Of a stretch of 64,000 nt of DNA, positions 45,147-54,704 are shown piece after piece; within the stretch, counting starts at the first letter, position 1, and each line of letters starts with the position of its first letter. The position numbers and the translations under genes are program-made. The DNA is taken from the NCBI GenBank assembly GCA_044221445.1, contig JBGAPF010000005.1, forward strand, positions 1-64,000. The letters run 5' to 3'. A model generated the notes under the pieces. The model saw only the letters and a list, made by a program, of their open reading frames with translations, had not been told where the DNA came from and did not search any database. This DNA comes from JBDHTS01 sp044221445. Lineage in GTDB: Bacteria; Pseudomonadota; Alphaproteobacteria; Micavibrionales; Micavibrionaceae.

Positions 45147-45722
45147 ATGTCGCATGACCGCAAAGTCATCCTGGGGCCGGAAGCGCCACCTGTCGCGGGC
45201 GTGCCGATGCCGCCCGCGTCGGAACAGGATTTCATGGCTGCCGCGCTGTCGAAACAGGTGACGGAGAAGGGCTTCGTGCTGACCCAGGCCGACAAGCTGT
45301 TCGACTGGGCGCGGACCGGGTCGATGTGGCCGATGACGTTTGGCCTGGCCTGCTGCGCCGTCGAAATGATCCATTCCTATATGAGCCGGTACGATCTCGA
45401 CCGGTTCGGCATGATCCCGCGCCCCAGTCCGCGCCAGTCCGACGTCATGATCGTGGCAGGCACATTATGCAACAAGATGGCACCGGCCCTGCGCCGTGTT
45501 TACGACCAGATGCCGGAACCGCGCTGGGTGATCTCCATGGGGTCCTGCGCCAATGGCGGCGGGTATTACCACTATTCTTATTCCGTCGTGCGCGGCTGCG
45601 ACCGCATCGTACCGGTGGACATCTACGTGCCTGGCTGCCCGCCGACTGCAGAAGCGCTTGTATACGGCCTTTTGCAGTTGCAGAAAAAGATCCAGCGGGA
45701 AGACACGCGGATCGCCCGGTAA
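45147..45722 (+). CDS. nuoB: NADH-quinone oxidoreductase subunit B
   Basis: This 191-aa peripheral subunit carries cluster N2. The four ligands are visible: the Cys pair in FGLACCAVEM, Cys in MGSCANGGGYY and Cys in VPGCPPTAEAL. It passes electrons to ubiquinone at the NuoB/NuoD interface. It has the usual alphaproteobacterial length. Confidence 0.97.
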   Translation: MSHDRKVILGPEAPPVAGVPMPPASEQDFMAAALSKQVTEKGFVLTQADKLFDWARTGSMWPMTFGLACCAVEMIHSYMSRYDLDRFGMIPRPSPRQSDVMIVAGTLCNKMAPALRRVYDQMPEPRWVISMGSCANGGGYYHYSYSVVRGCDRIVPVDIYVPGCPPTAEALVYGLLQLQKKIQREDTRIAR

Positions 45723-45783
45723 TTGACAAAAGAGACTGGTTTTTGCTACCATTATTTTCATAAATATTTGAAAGAAATGGTGC

Positions 45784-46458
45784 ATGGCATCGTCAAATCC
45801 AGACAGAAGAGGTTTTTTGCAGGGCGCCGCGGCTTTTCTGGCGGGGACTCGCTTTCTCGCAGAGTCCAGTGAAGCCCAAGCAGGCCCTAAAATAAAGCCT
45901 GCCGAAACGGCAAAGTATCTTATTTATACCCCTAAATTAGAGTGGGACCGGGAAAAGCTGGCCCAGATCCAGGGCGATCCGGAAGCCTCACGGCAGGTCG
46001 CTGCCTCTTTGAACGGCGCGACCAAGGAGGCGAGACGATATCTCGCCGTGCAACTGGATTTCGCGTTACGTCAGGAACAAAAGTTTTTTGACAATACGGA
46101 TGAAAGGTTCGCCAAACACTCGGCGCGCGTCAACGAAATCAGGGCTGGGCAGGAGCATGATCCCCGCGATCGCTCGAACAAGGACGTCATTGCTGCCGAT
46201 TCACAAAATCCGGCACTTAAACTGTCGCAATGGCTGGGCGAAAGGAATGACGAAAGAAATAAATTGCTTCAGCAGCATGACGGATTACCGATCATAGGGC
46301 CCCTGATCGCTCGTGTCAGGGACGGCGAACTCTCAAAAGAACAAGCCCTGGACGCCATGAACCAAATCATTACCGTTCGTGACCGCGACGCGCACGAACT
46401 TCTGGCGACCGTAAGGCCCGGCACCGCCCCTGCGCCTGGAACCCTTAAAATGGGCTGA
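45784..46458 (+). CDS. Tat-exported protein of unknown function, inside nuo
   Basis: This 224-aa protein has an N-terminal twin-arginine signal (PDRRGFLQGAAAFLAGTRFL, cut near SSEAQA). The mature protein is highly charged and helical (AQIQGDPEASRQVAASL, LGERNDERNKLLQQHD), with no cofactor motif that I recognise. It sits between nuoB and nuoC. A TTGACA at 45723-45728 and TACCAT 18 bases later could give it its own promoter. A Tat signal without cofactor motifs is unusual. Export of a folded accessory protein is possible. Confidence 0.7.
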   Translation: MASSNPDRRGFLQGAAAFLAGTRFLAESSEAQAGPKIKPAETAKYLIYTPKLEWDREKLAQIQGDPEASRQVAASLNGATKEARRYLAVQLDFALRQEQKFFDNTDERFAKHSARVNEIRAGQEHDPRDRSNKDVIAADSQNPALKLSQWLGERNDERNKLLQQHDGLPIIGPLIARVRDGELSKEQALDAMNQIITVRDRDAHELLATVRPGTAPAPGTLKMG

Positions 46459-46551
46459 CCGCTTCTAATTGCCTGCTTTTTTGCAAAATCCTTTTGAACA
46501 GCCAGCGACGAGTGGCTATAGTGGCGCATCGTAACTGGATGCCCTTTAGAT

Positions 46552-47193
46552 ATGTCCCTGGAAAACCTCCAAGACCTTGCCGCCCATATACAGGCCAGCC
46601 GTGCCGACGACGTCCTGGGGACGGTGTTCGATCATGGGCAGCTTATCGTTTCGGCGCGGCGGGACAATATTCTGGCGTTGCTGGAATTTCTGCGCGACGA
46701 TCCCAAATGCCGGTTCGAAATGCTGATCGATATCTGCGGCGCTGACTGGCCCGAGCGGCCCGAGCGTTTCGACGTTGTCTACCAGCTGCTGTCTCTGAGC
46801 CATAACCATCGTGTCCGCGTGAAGATCCAGGCGACCGATGATCTGTCCGTGCCGTCCTGCGCCGGGATTTATAAAACCGCCGGATGGCTGGAGCGCGAAA
46901 TCTGGGATATGTACGGCGTCTATTTCAGCGGCCATCCCGACCTTCGCCGGATCCTGACCGATTACGGCTTCGAGGGCCATCCGCAGCGGAAAGACTTCCC
47001 GCTGACCGGCTATGTCGAACTTCGATACGATAATGAACTGAAAAGAACCGTATACAGCCCGGTTCAGCTGGTCCAGGATTTCCGCCGCTTCGATTTCATG
47101 TCGCCGTGGGAAGCGATGACGGATGTCCAGCTGCCGGGCGACGAGAAGGCCGTGAAGCCGGCGTTCGGATGGAAAAAGGAAGCTGCGACGTGA
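46552..47193 (+). CDS. nuoC: NADH-quinone oxidoreductase subunit C
   Basis: This 213-aa hydrophilic-arm subunit contains the family signature region ERPERFDVVYQLLSLSHNHR and GWLEREIWDMYGVYFSGHPD, followed by RILTDYGFEGHPQRKDFPL. Its TGA overlaps the GTG start of nuoD. Confidence 0.96.
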   Translation: MSLENLQDLAAHIQASRADDVLGTVFDHGQLIVSARRDNILALLEFLRDDPKCRFEMLIDICGADWPERPERFDVVYQLLSLSHNHRVRVKIQATDDLSVPSCAGIYKTAGWLEREIWDMYGVYFSGHPDLRRILTDYGFEGHPQRKDFPLTGYVELRYDNELKRTVYSPVQLVQDFRRFDFMSPWEAMTDVQLPGDEKAVKPAFGWKKEAAT

Positions 47194-48377
47194 GTAATTC
47201 CGAAGTCCAGATCAAGCCCTATCTGATGAATTTCGGGCCGCAGCATCCGGCAGCGCACGGCGTTCTGCGCCTGGTGCTGGAGATGGACGGCGAGGTCGTC
47301 GAGCGGGCGGACCCGCATATAGGGCTTCTGCACCGTGGCACGGAAAAGCTGATCGAATACAAGACCTATACGCAGGCCCTGCCGTATTTCGACCGGCTTG
47401 ACTACGTGTCGCCCATGAACCAGGAGCACGCCTTCGCCATGGCGGTGGAGAAGCTGCTGGGCATTACGCCGCCGTTGCGCGCGCAATACATCCGCGTGCT
47501 GTTTTCGGAGCTGACGCGCGTCCTGAACCATCTTCTGAACATCACGACCTTCGCTCTCGACGTCGGCGCCATCACTCCAGCCCTCTGGGGGTTCGAGGAG
47601 CGCGAGAAGGGGATGGAATTTTACGACCGCGTCTGCGGCGCCCGCCTTCATGCCAACTATATCCGTCCGGGCGGTGTGCGCTACGACATGCCGACCGGCC
47701 TGACCGACGACATGATGGACTGGGCCGACCGGTCCGCCCCGAAAGCCATCGACGACCTGGACAACCTTCTGTCCGACAACCGCATCTTTAAGCAGCGCAC
47801 AGTGGATATCGGCGTCGCGACCAAAGAGCAGGCGCTGGACTGGGGGTTCACGGGGCCGATGCTACGTGCCTCGAACGTCGCCTGGGATCTGCGCAAATCC
47901 CAGCCGTATGAAGTCTATGACCGGATGGAGTTCGATATTCCCGTCGGCAAGACGGGCGATTGCTATGCGCGCTACCTGATCCGCATGGAAGAAATGCGCC
48001 AATCGCTGAAGATCATGAAACAGTGTCTGAAGGAGTTGCCTTCAGGGTCGGTGATGGTTGACGACCATAAGGTCGCGCCGCCGTCGCGCGCCGAGATGAA
48101 ACGGTCGATGGAAGCGCTGATCCACCACTTCAAGCTCTATACCGAAGGTTATCACGTCCCGGCCGGGGAGACTTATACTGCCGTAGAAGCTCCGAAAGGC
48201 GAGTTCGGGGTTTACCTGATCGCCGACGGCACCAACAAACCTTACCGCTGCCGCATACGCGCTCCGGGCTTCGCCCACCTCCAGGCCATGGATTTCTGCA
48301 GCAAAGGACATATGCTGGCGGACGCGGTTAGCATTATCGGATCCATGGATATCGTATTCGGGGAGATCGACCGCTAA
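47190..48377 (+). CDS. nuoD: NADH-quinone oxidoreductase subunit D
   Basis: This protein is 395 aa from GTG 47190, which overlaps the nuoC stop. It is a 49-kDa-type subunit lining the quinone cavity. The N-terminal NFGPQHPAAHGVLRLVLEMD carries the His that contacts quinone, and the middle has RPGGVRYDMP. The C-terminal YTAVEAPKGEFGVYLIADG and CRIRAPGFAHLQ are typical. It is complete. Confidence 0.97.
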   Translation: MSNSEVQIKPYLMNFGPQHPAAHGVLRLVLEMDGEVVERADPHIGLLHRGTEKLIEYKTYTQALPYFDRLDYVSPMNQEHAFAMAVEKLLGITPPLRAQYIRVLFSELTRVLNHLLNITTFALDVGAITPALWGFEEREKGMEFYDRVCGARLHANYIRPGGVRYDMPTGLTDDMMDWADRSAPKAIDDLDNLLSDNRIFKQRTVDIGVATKEQALDWGFTGPMLRASNVAWDLRKSQPYEVYDRMEFDIPVGKTGDCYARYLIRMEEMRQSLKIMKQCLKELPSGSVMVDDHKVAPPSRAEMKRSMEALIHHFKLYTEGYHVPAGETYTAVEAPKGEFGVYLIADGTNKPYRCRIRAPGFAHLQAMDFCSKGHMLADAVSIIGSMDIVFGEIDR

Positions 48378-48394
48378 GCGGCGACAGGTCACAT

Positions 48395-49207
48395 ATGCAA
48401 AAACCCCGAATAGGCGCATTGTTTTCAGACTCCAAAGCGTTCGTGATCGAGAACAAAAGCTACGCCATGGATTATCTCAGGCCTTTGCTGCCCGGGATTA
48501 TCGTCTGTGAAGCGATAAGCCAGATCGGCGGATCGCATTTCAAATGGCTGGCGCTTCTGGCGATCGTGACGGCCTATCTCTATGCCTGTTTCGCGCTGGC
48601 CTGGCATCGCGCCGTCCTGCTGGGGCCAAAGGCCGAGCATGCGGTCAACCCGTTCGCGCTGAAAAAGGGCGAGGGGCGGTTTATACTCGCTTTCTTCGGT
48701 ATCAGCATGATACCGGCGCTGTTCGCTCTGGTCGCCGCCATACCGCTGGCGATAAGCACGTCGATGCACGCCAGCTTCCTTACGGCTATTTTTGCGTGCC
48801 TACTGATCGCCGGTGTGATTTATGCGGTTATTATTTCGCTTCGGTATGTGTTCATTCTTCCCGCGCGTTCGGTCAATGTGAACATCCCCCTGAGCGAAGC
48901 CAAGCAGATTTCGCGCGGGCTGATCCTGACGCTGTTGAGCGCAGGCATGCTGTGGTTTTTCCTGGCCGGCGTCGCGATCGCCTTATGGACGTTCGTCACG
49001 GCTTTTATCATCCACGGCATTATCGGCTTGCCGCCCGGAAGCATGGCCGGGGCGACTGCCATGTTCATCTTCAGCGGACTTCCCGCCATCTTCGTCAACG
49101 TGGCGATCATGGCCATGAATGTGACTATTCTTTCGCGGCTGTATCAATGGTCGGTCCAGAACCGGCCGCTTAACGCCGCTCCCGGCAACACAGTCAATGC
49201 AGTATGA
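48395..49207 (+). CDS. Polytopic membrane protein of unknown function, inside nuo
   Basis: This 270-aa protein has about six hydrophobic segments after a ~25-residue cytosolic start. It starts 18 bases after nuoD and overlaps the first possible start of the next small gene (ATGA at 49204). I do not recognise a specific family; the general look (RYVFILPARSVNVNIPLSEA, repeated small-residue helices) resembles uncharacterised DUF-type glycerophosphodiester/YciC-like membrane proteins. It is probably co-transcribed with nuo but is not a known complex I subunit. Confidence 0.7.
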   Translation: MQKPRIGALFSDSKAFVIENKSYAMDYLRPLLPGIIVCEAISQIGGSHFKWLALLAIVTAYLYACFALAWHRAVLLGPKAEHAVNPFALKKGEGRFILAFFGISMIPALFALVAAIPLAISTSMHASFLTAIFACLLIAGVIYAVIISLRYVFILPARSVNVNIPLSEAKQISRGLILTLLSAGMLWFFLAGVAIALWTFVTAFIIHGIIGLPPGSMAGATAMFIFSGLPAIFVNVAIMAMNVTILSRLYQWSVQNRPLNAAPGNTVNAV

Positions 49208-49215
49208 GGTCTACA

Positions 49216-49608
49216 ATGTTTAAGTCGTTCGCACTCTTTATGCTTTTCCTTATAGTAGGCGGTTCTGCCGCCCGCGCCTTCGATCAGGCGGCCGTCACGA
49301 CTTTCTGCGCGGAGCCCGACCGCAAAATCGCAGCCGAAGGGAAACAGCCGGATGGCAAGCCGGCCGATGCCGCCCTTATGGAACTGAAACCAGGCAAATA
49401 TACCGTTGCGGATACCGGCAGCATCGAGATTTTCGAAGGTGGAGGCTTTATCCTTAACAAACCGAAAAACGCCATCACTTTCAGAGGCACGGATGGCGAC
49501 GATATGATGTCGCCGACGGCTCTCGGGGGCTGCAGCCTTGGCCAGCTTTCGGAAGCCATGAGACGAAACAACCTTACGATCCCGTCGGCGGCGGACCTTG
49601 TGAAATGA
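49216..49608 (+). CDS. Small exported protein of unknown function, inside nuo
   Basis: This protein is about 130 aa from ATG 49216 (GAGGT just upstream; ATG 49204 is an in-frame alternative overlapping the previous stop). It has a signal peptide ending GSAARA, then a compact domain with two Cys (FCAEPDRKI and GGCSLGQLSE). Its stop overlaps the nuoE start (ATGA at 49605). The tight spacing ties its translation to nuoE. Confidence 0.7.
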   Translation: MFKSFALFMLFLIVGGSAARAFDQAAVTTFCAEPDRKIAAEGKQPDGKPADAALMELKPGKYTVADTGSIEIFEGGGFILNKPKNAITFRGTDGDDMMSPTALGGCSLGQLSEAMRRNNLTIPSAADLVK

Positions 49609-50258
49609 AAAAGCATTACGACCTGAATGCGTCCTATCAGCCCGAGCACTTTGCTTTTCGCGATACCGCGATGATGCAGGACATACTGTCCCGTTATCCA
49701 GAGGCGGGAAAGCGAAGCGCCATCATGCCGCTGCTATATCTCGCGCAACAGCAATTGGCAGAAGACGGGCTGAAAGCCAACCCGCCGCACGGAGGCTGGA
49801 TCCCCCGCGCGGCGATGGACGAGATCGCCAGTATCGTCGGCGTGGCCCCCATCAAGGTTTATGAAGTGGCGACGTTCTATTCGATGTATTATCTCGAACC
49901 GGTCGGAAAGCATCTGATCCAGTGCTGCACCACCACGCCCTGCTGGCTTCGCGGTTCGGACGCGATCGCCAAGGCTTGTAAAGACTCTCTCGGTATCGGC
50001 ATGGGCGAAAGCACCAAAGACGGACTTTTTACCCTTGTCGAAGTTGAATGCCTTGGCGCGTGCGTCAACGCGCCGATGGTCCAGATCAACGACGATTACT
50101 ATGAAGACCTGACGCCCGAACGGATGAAAGAGATGATCGGCCAGCTTAAGCAGGGTCATGACCTGCCAACTGGATCTCAAACGGGCCGTAAATGCTCCAT
50201 GGCTGCAACGGGGCCGACTTCCCTGACCGGTCAGGCGCGGAAGGCGGGAGTGGTCTGA
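49605..50258 (+). CDS. nuoE: NADH-quinone oxidoreductase subunit E
   Basis: This 217-aa, 24-kDa-type subunit of the NADH dehydrogenase module has a [2Fe-2S] cluster site. The ligands are Cys-x4-Cys in CTTTPCWLRG and Cys-x3-Cys in VECLGACVNAP. The C-terminal ~35 residues are a low-complexity tail (TGSQTGRKCSM). Its stop overlaps the nuoF ATG. Confidence 0.95.
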   Translation: MKKHYDLNASYQPEHFAFRDTAMMQDILSRYPEAGKRSAIMPLLYLAQQQLAEDGLKANPPHGGWIPRAAMDEIASIVGVAPIKVYEVATFYSMYYLEPVGKHLIQCCTTTPCWLRGSDAIAKACKDSLGIGMGESTKDGLFTLVEVECLGACVNAPMVQINDDYYEDLTPERMKEMIGQLKQGHDLPTGSQTGRKCSMAATGPTSLTGQARKAGVV

Positions 50259-51541
50259 TGCTCGACGATAAGGATCGTATTTTCACCAATCTGTATGGCT
50301 GGGAACCTTTCGTGCTGGATTCAGCGCAGCGGAGAGGCGACTGGGACAGGACGGCGGCGCTGATCCAGCGCGGCAAAGACTGGATTATCGCGGAAATGAA
50401 AGCGTCAGGCTTGCGCGGGCGAGGCGGAGCCGGTTTTCCAACGGGCATGAAATGGTCGTTCATGCCCGACCCGGCAAAAAGCGGGAAGCCGCATTACCTG
50501 GTCATCAATGCCGATGAATCCGAGCCCGGGACCTGCAAGGACCGTGAAATCCTTCGGAACGAACCCCATAAGCTGATCGAGGGCGCACTGATCGCAGGGT
50601 TCGCGATGGGCGCGCATGCCTGTTACATTTATGTGCGCGGCGAGTTTTATCATGAAGGGTCGGCGGTCGTTCAGGCGATCCGCGAGGCTTATGCCGCGGG
50701 ATTGCTCGGCAAGAACGCCGCCGGGTCTGGATGGGATTTCGACGTCTATCTTCATCGCGGGGCAGGGGCCTATATATGCGGTGAGGAAACGGCTTTGCTG
50801 AACAGCCTCGAAGGCCGCAAGGGAGAACCGCGCAATAAGCCGCCTTTCCCGGCGGCGGCGGGGCTTTACGCCTGTCCCACGACGATTAATAACGTGGAAA
50901 CGATCGCAGTCGTGCCGACCATCCTGCGCAGGGGCGGCGCATGGTTCGCGGGCATAGGACGGAACGAGAAAAATACAGGGACCAAGCTGTTCTGCATCGG
51001 CGGGCATGTCAACAACCCTTGCAACGTCGAGGAAGCGATGGGCATTCCCATGCGCGAATTGATCGAAAAGCATGCGGGCGGCGTGCGCGGCGGATGGGAC
51101 AATCTTCTGGCCGTTATCCCCGGCGGGTCGTCCTGCCCCGTTCTGCCGAAATCGGTATGCGATACCGTGATCATGGATTTCGATTCGCTGCGCGAAGCGC
51201 AGAGCGGCCTGGGCACGGCGGCGATGATCGTCATGGATAAATCCACCGACATCGTTTATGCCATCGCGCGCCTGTCCTTTTTCTATATGCATGAAAGCTG
51301 CGGCCAGTGCACGCCGTGCCGCGAAGGCACCGGCTGGCTGTGGCGCGTGATGCAGCGGATGGTGCGCGGCAACGCCACCATTGAGGAAATAGACATGCTG
51401 TGGGACGTGACGAAAGAAATCGAAGGCCATACGATCTGCGCCCACGGTGACGCTTCCGCCTGGCCGATACAGGGCCTGATCCGCCATTTCCGTCCGGAAA
51501 TGGAAAAAAGGATCATGGAATATAGAAAAATGGCGGCCTGA
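50258..51541 (+). CDS. nuoF: NADH-quinone oxidoreductase subunit F
   Basis: This protein is 427 aa from ATG 50258. It binds NADH and FMN and oxidises NADH. Visible features are the Gly-rich nucleotide site GLRGRGGAGFPTGMKW, NADESEPGTCKDRE and GAGAYICGEETAL. The [4Fe-4S] ligands lie in ESCGQCTPCREG with a distal Cys in HTICAHGDA. Its stop overlaps the next start by one base. Confidence 0.97.
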   Translation: MLDDKDRIFTNLYGWEPFVLDSAQRRGDWDRTAALIQRGKDWIIAEMKASGLRGRGGAGFPTGMKWSFMPDPAKSGKPHYLVINADESEPGTCKDREILRNEPHKLIEGALIAGFAMGAHACYIYVRGEFYHEGSAVVQAIREAYAAGLLGKNAAGSGWDFDVYLHRGAGAYICGEETALLNSLEGRKGEPRNKPPFPAAAGLYACPTTINNVETIAVVPTILRRGGAWFAGIGRNEKNTGTKLFCIGGHVNNPCNVEEAMGIPMRELIEKHAGGVRGGWDNLLAVIPGGSSCPVLPKSVCDTVIMDFDSLREAQSGLGTAAMIVMDKSTDIVYAIARLSFFYMHESCGQCTPCREGTGWLWRVMQRMVRGNATIEEIDMLWDVTKEIEGHTICAHGDASAWPIQGLIRHFRPEMEKRIMEYRKMAA

Positions 51542-51768
51542 TGCAGCGGGTGGCGGCGTTCGCTGCGCTGAGCCTGTTATCGGCCTGTGCCTCCAACGGA
51601 TCCGGCGGCATGGGGTATCTGTTCGAGCGTTATCTTTTGCAGAACCGGTCGGCCGAAACGACATCGACCATCATGAACCGCGTAGAGCAGCAGGAAAAAA
51701 AAGCGAGCCAAGGTCAATTGCCAAAACCTATAGAAGAGCCGCACAGATTTGAGGATTTCAGGGCGTGA
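51541..51768 (+). CDS. Small lipoprotein, translationally coupled to nuoF
   Basis: This 75-aa protein has a lipoprotein signal (MQRVAAFAALSLLSAC, lipobox LSAC, Cys16), followed by a short helical, Glu/Gln-rich mature part (NRVEQQEKKASQGQ). Its ATG shares a base with the nuoF stop. The function is unknown. Being coupled to a cytoplasmic complex I subunit while destined for the envelope is unexpected. Confidence 0.65.
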   Translation: MQRVAAFAALSLLSACASNGSGGMGYLFERYLLQNRSAETTSTIMNRVEQQEKKASQGQLPKPIEEPHRFEDFRA

Positions 51769-51797
51769 CGCCGATAATACAGAGCTTTCCGATTAAA

Positions 51798-52496
51798 TTA
51801 ATTTAGATCGAGTCTCCGTTCATTCATTGCCAGGGCAGGGCGCATTTCTGCAGGACCCAAGTCCAGGGCATGGACGTCGGGCCGTTTTAAAAAGTCATGA
51901 ATGCCCTTCAGCAACTCATCCGGACGAATTTGCCGTTGATTTTGAAGGCCTAAGACAATGTCATGCACGGCTTGCCGCGGATCGTAAGGAATAGAGTCAG
52001 AACAATCGGGTGGAATAACGATATCTTTGTCCTTAGATGCTTGGCGCAAAATCCTTCTAAAAGTTTTTAGCCCTTCATCCACCTTCGGGTCGCTTTCGGA
52101 CGGCAAGCAGACCGTTTGCATGTCTATGAGGTTTTCCGGCTGAAGCATGTTTTGCGAAAAGCGCGTCCGTTCATCAGGCGCCATGAGTCCGTAATCGTCC
52201 ATACCCTTTAAAAGCCCGATGGCTTTATCATGCAGGTCTTCATTTGATGCGCCGGGACTCTGTTCTTTTAGTGTTTTGAATGCCTCGGCATAAACGATCG
52301 CCAAGTATTGATCTCGCAAAAAAGCCTGAAGATTGTAGCCTTTCAATAAATCCCTCTGGCCGGCTGAGAGAGCGTTTTTAGCGGATTCCGAAGCCTCAAA
52401 GTGGTTTTGAGGGGCATTGCGATCCAGCCGCAAGGCGAAATATTCGAGCCGCAAGGCATTCAGAGTTTCCTGCTGCAGCGAAGTCAAAGACGCCAT
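51798..52496 (-). CDS. Unknown protein, reversed inside the nuo cluster
   Basis: This 232-aa helical, soluble protein (MASLTSLQQETLNALRLEYF) has no signal or membrane helix and no motif I recognise. It is transcribed against the nuo genes, so nuoG must have its own promoter or depend on readthrough. Codon use is more AT-rich than nuo neighbours, consistent with later insertion. Confidence 0.65.
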   Translation of the reverse strand: MASLTSLQQETLNALRLEYFALRLDRNAPQNHFEASESAKNALSAGQRDLLKGYNLQAFLRDQYLAIVYAEAFKTLKEQSPGASNEDLHDKAIGLLKGMDDYGLMAPDERTRFSQNMLQPENLIDMQTVCLPSESDPKVDEGLKTFRRILRQASKDKDIVIPPDCSDSIPYDPRQAVHDIVLGLQNQRQIRPDELLKGIHDFLKRPDVHALDLGPAEMRPALAMNERRLDLN

Positions 52497-52666
52497 GAAT
52501 AACCTCTTATAAATTATTGAAAATTATAACGCTATCAGCATGGTTTTGCAAATTTCGATATTCGATACGTTTTATGAGCTGGATTGAGCCGCTAGTAATC
52601 TGCTTGCATATGGTTCGGATTTGGTAGAAAAACAGATGGTTCTAGAGTAAGTGGTATTGTCTGAAT

Positions 52667-54700
52667 ATGCCCAAGCTTAAAATCAATAATACGGAACTGG
52701 AAGTGCCCGCCGGGACGTCGATCCTGCAGGCGGCGGAAACGCTGGGCATAGAAGTGCCGCGGTTCTGTTACCATGACCGGCTGAGCGTTCCCGCCAATTG
52801 CCGCATGTGCCTCGTGGAGGTGAAGGGCGGACCGCCGAAGCCGGTCGCGTCCTGCGCCATGGCATGCGCCGACAATATGGAAGTCTTCACCGAATCCGAC
52901 ATGGTGAAAAAGGCGCGCAAGGGCGTGATGGAATTCCTGCTGATCAACCATCCGCTCGACTGCCCCATCTGTGATCAGGGCGGAGAGTGCGACCTTCAGG
53001 ACCAGGCGATGGGCTACGGATTCGACCGTTCCCGTTATCACGAGAACAAGCGCGCCGTGCCGGATAAAAATCTCGGCCCGCTGGTGCGCACGTCCATGAA
53101 CCGCTGTATCCAGTGCACGCGCTGCATCCGTTTCGCGGAAGAGATCGCGGGTGTTCCCGAATTGGGGCTGTTGAACCGCGGAGAAGATGTCGAGATCAGC
53201 ACGTTCATCGAAAAGGCCGTGTCGTCCGAACTGTCGGGCAATCTGGTCGATGTGTGCCCTGTCGGCGCGCTGACAAGCAAGCCCTATACGTTCAAGGCGC
53301 GTCCGTGGGAACTGACCAAGACAGAGACGATCGACGTGCATGACGCCGTTGGTTCGAACATCCGGGTCGACTCGCGCGGCGGTGAAGTCATGCGCGTTTT
53401 GCCACGCCTGCACGAAGACGTGAACGAGGAATGGATCGGCGACAAAACGCGTCATGCCTGCGACGGCTTGAAACGCCAGAGACTCGACAGGCCATATGTC
53501 CGTAAAGACGGCAAGCTGCGCCCTGTCGACTGGAGCGAGGCGCTGGCCGTCGTCGCGGAACGACTGGCGGCGTCGAAGCCTCGGAAGATCGCAGCGCTAG
53601 CGGGGGATCTGTGCGACCTGGAGTCTATGGTTGCGCTGAAAGACCTGATGGCGGCGGGCGGAATCACCAATCTGGAATGCCGGCTTGACGGAGCGACGTT
53701 CGACGCGTCGGCACGGGCGGGCTATCTGTTTAACACGACGATTGCCGGGATCGAGAAAGCGGATGCGATTCTGCTGATCGGCACCAACCCGCGCTGGGAA
53801 GCGCCGATGGTTAACGCCCGTATCCGCAAAACCTGGATGAACAAGCGGGTCAAGGTCGCCTCGATCAGCGGGGAAATACGCGATCTGGGATATCCCGTCC
53901 GCCATATCGGTTCAGGGACGGCGGACCTGCAGAGCCTGCTTGACGGGAAAAACGAATTTGCTGCCGTTCTCGATAAAGCCGAACGTCCGATGCTGATCCT
54001 CGGCATGGGCGCCCTGCAGACCGGCGGCGAGTCGGTTCAGGCCCTTGCCCGCGCTGTCGCCGAAAAATTCGGCATGGTGACGGATGGCTGGAACGGCTTT
54101 AACGTTCTCCATACGGCGGCCGCGCGCGTCGGCGCACTCGATATCGGCTTCGTGCCGGACAGGGCGCTGGAATTGAAGACGATGGAATTTGTCTGGCTGC
54201 TGGGCGCCGATGATTTCGATATGCGCGCCATCGACTCCCGTGCCTTCGTCGTTTACCAGGGCCATCACGGCGACGCCGGCGCGGCCCGTGCCGACGTCGT
54301 CCTGCCGGGCGCTGCTTATACCGAAAAGGACGGCTTGTATGTCAATACCGAGGGCCGGGTTCAGCAAGCGCGCCGTGCCGTCTATCCGCCGGGCGACGCG
54401 CGAGAGGATTGGACGATCATTCGCGCTCTATCGGCTATTGTGGGCCATACACTGCCTTATGACGACATACAGGGTTTGCGCCGCCGTATAGCGTCAGAAT
54501 GGGCTCATCTGGGTGTCATGGACGCACCAGAAGCCGCTCCATGGGCCTCTTTCGGTCAATTGGATAAAGTCCCGGTAACGGACTTACATACGGTCTTCGA
54601 TAATTTCTATATGACCAACGCAATCTGCCGTGCGTCCGTTACAATGGCACAATGTGTCGAGACGTTCGGAGGCAATTCCATGGCGTTGGCGGCGGAATAG
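52667..54700 (+). CDS. nuoG: NADH-quinone oxidoreductase subunit G
   Basis: This 677-aa, 75-kDa-type subunit has an N-terminal [2Fe-2S] domain (RFCYHDRLSVPANCRMC), a His-Cys3 [4Fe-4S] site (HPLDCPICDQGGECDLQDQA) and a second [4Fe-4S] site (NRCIQCTRCIRF with a later VCPVGAL). A molybdopterin-oxidoreductase-like fold without cofactor follows. It chains electrons between NuoF and NuoI. It follows the reversed gene and a 170-base AT-rich spacer likely to hold a promoter. Confidence 0.96.
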   Translation: MPKLKINNTELEVPAGTSILQAAETLGIEVPRFCYHDRLSVPANCRMCLVEVKGGPPKPVASCAMACADNMEVFTESDMVKKARKGVMEFLLINHPLDCPICDQGGECDLQDQAMGYGFDRSRYHENKRAVPDKNLGPLVRTSMNRCIQCTRCIRFAEEIAGVPELGLLNRGEDVEISTFIEKAVSSELSGNLVDVCPVGALTSKPYTFKARPWELTKTETIDVHDAVGSNIRVDSRGGEVMRVLPRLHEDVNEEWIGDKTRHACDGLKRQRLDRPYVRKDGKLRPVDWSEALAVVAERLAASKPRKIAALAGDLCDLESMVALKDLMAAGGITNLECRLDGATFDASARAGYLFNTTIAGIEKADAILLIGTNPRWEAPMVNARIRKTWMNKRVKVASISGEIRDLGYPVRHIGSGTADLQSLLDGKNEFAAVLDKAERPMLILGMGALQTGGESVQALARAVAEKFGMVTDGWNGFNVLHTAAARVGALDIGFVPDRALELKTMEFVWLLGADDFDMRAIDSRAFVVYQGHHGDAGAARADVVLPGAAYTEKDGLYVNTEGRVQQARRAVYPPGDAREDWTIIRALSAIVGHTLPYDDIQGLRRRIASEWAHLGVMDAPEAAPWASFGQLDKVPVTDLHTVFDNFYMTNAICRASVTMAQCVETFGGNSMALAAE

Positions 54701-54704
54701 TTTC

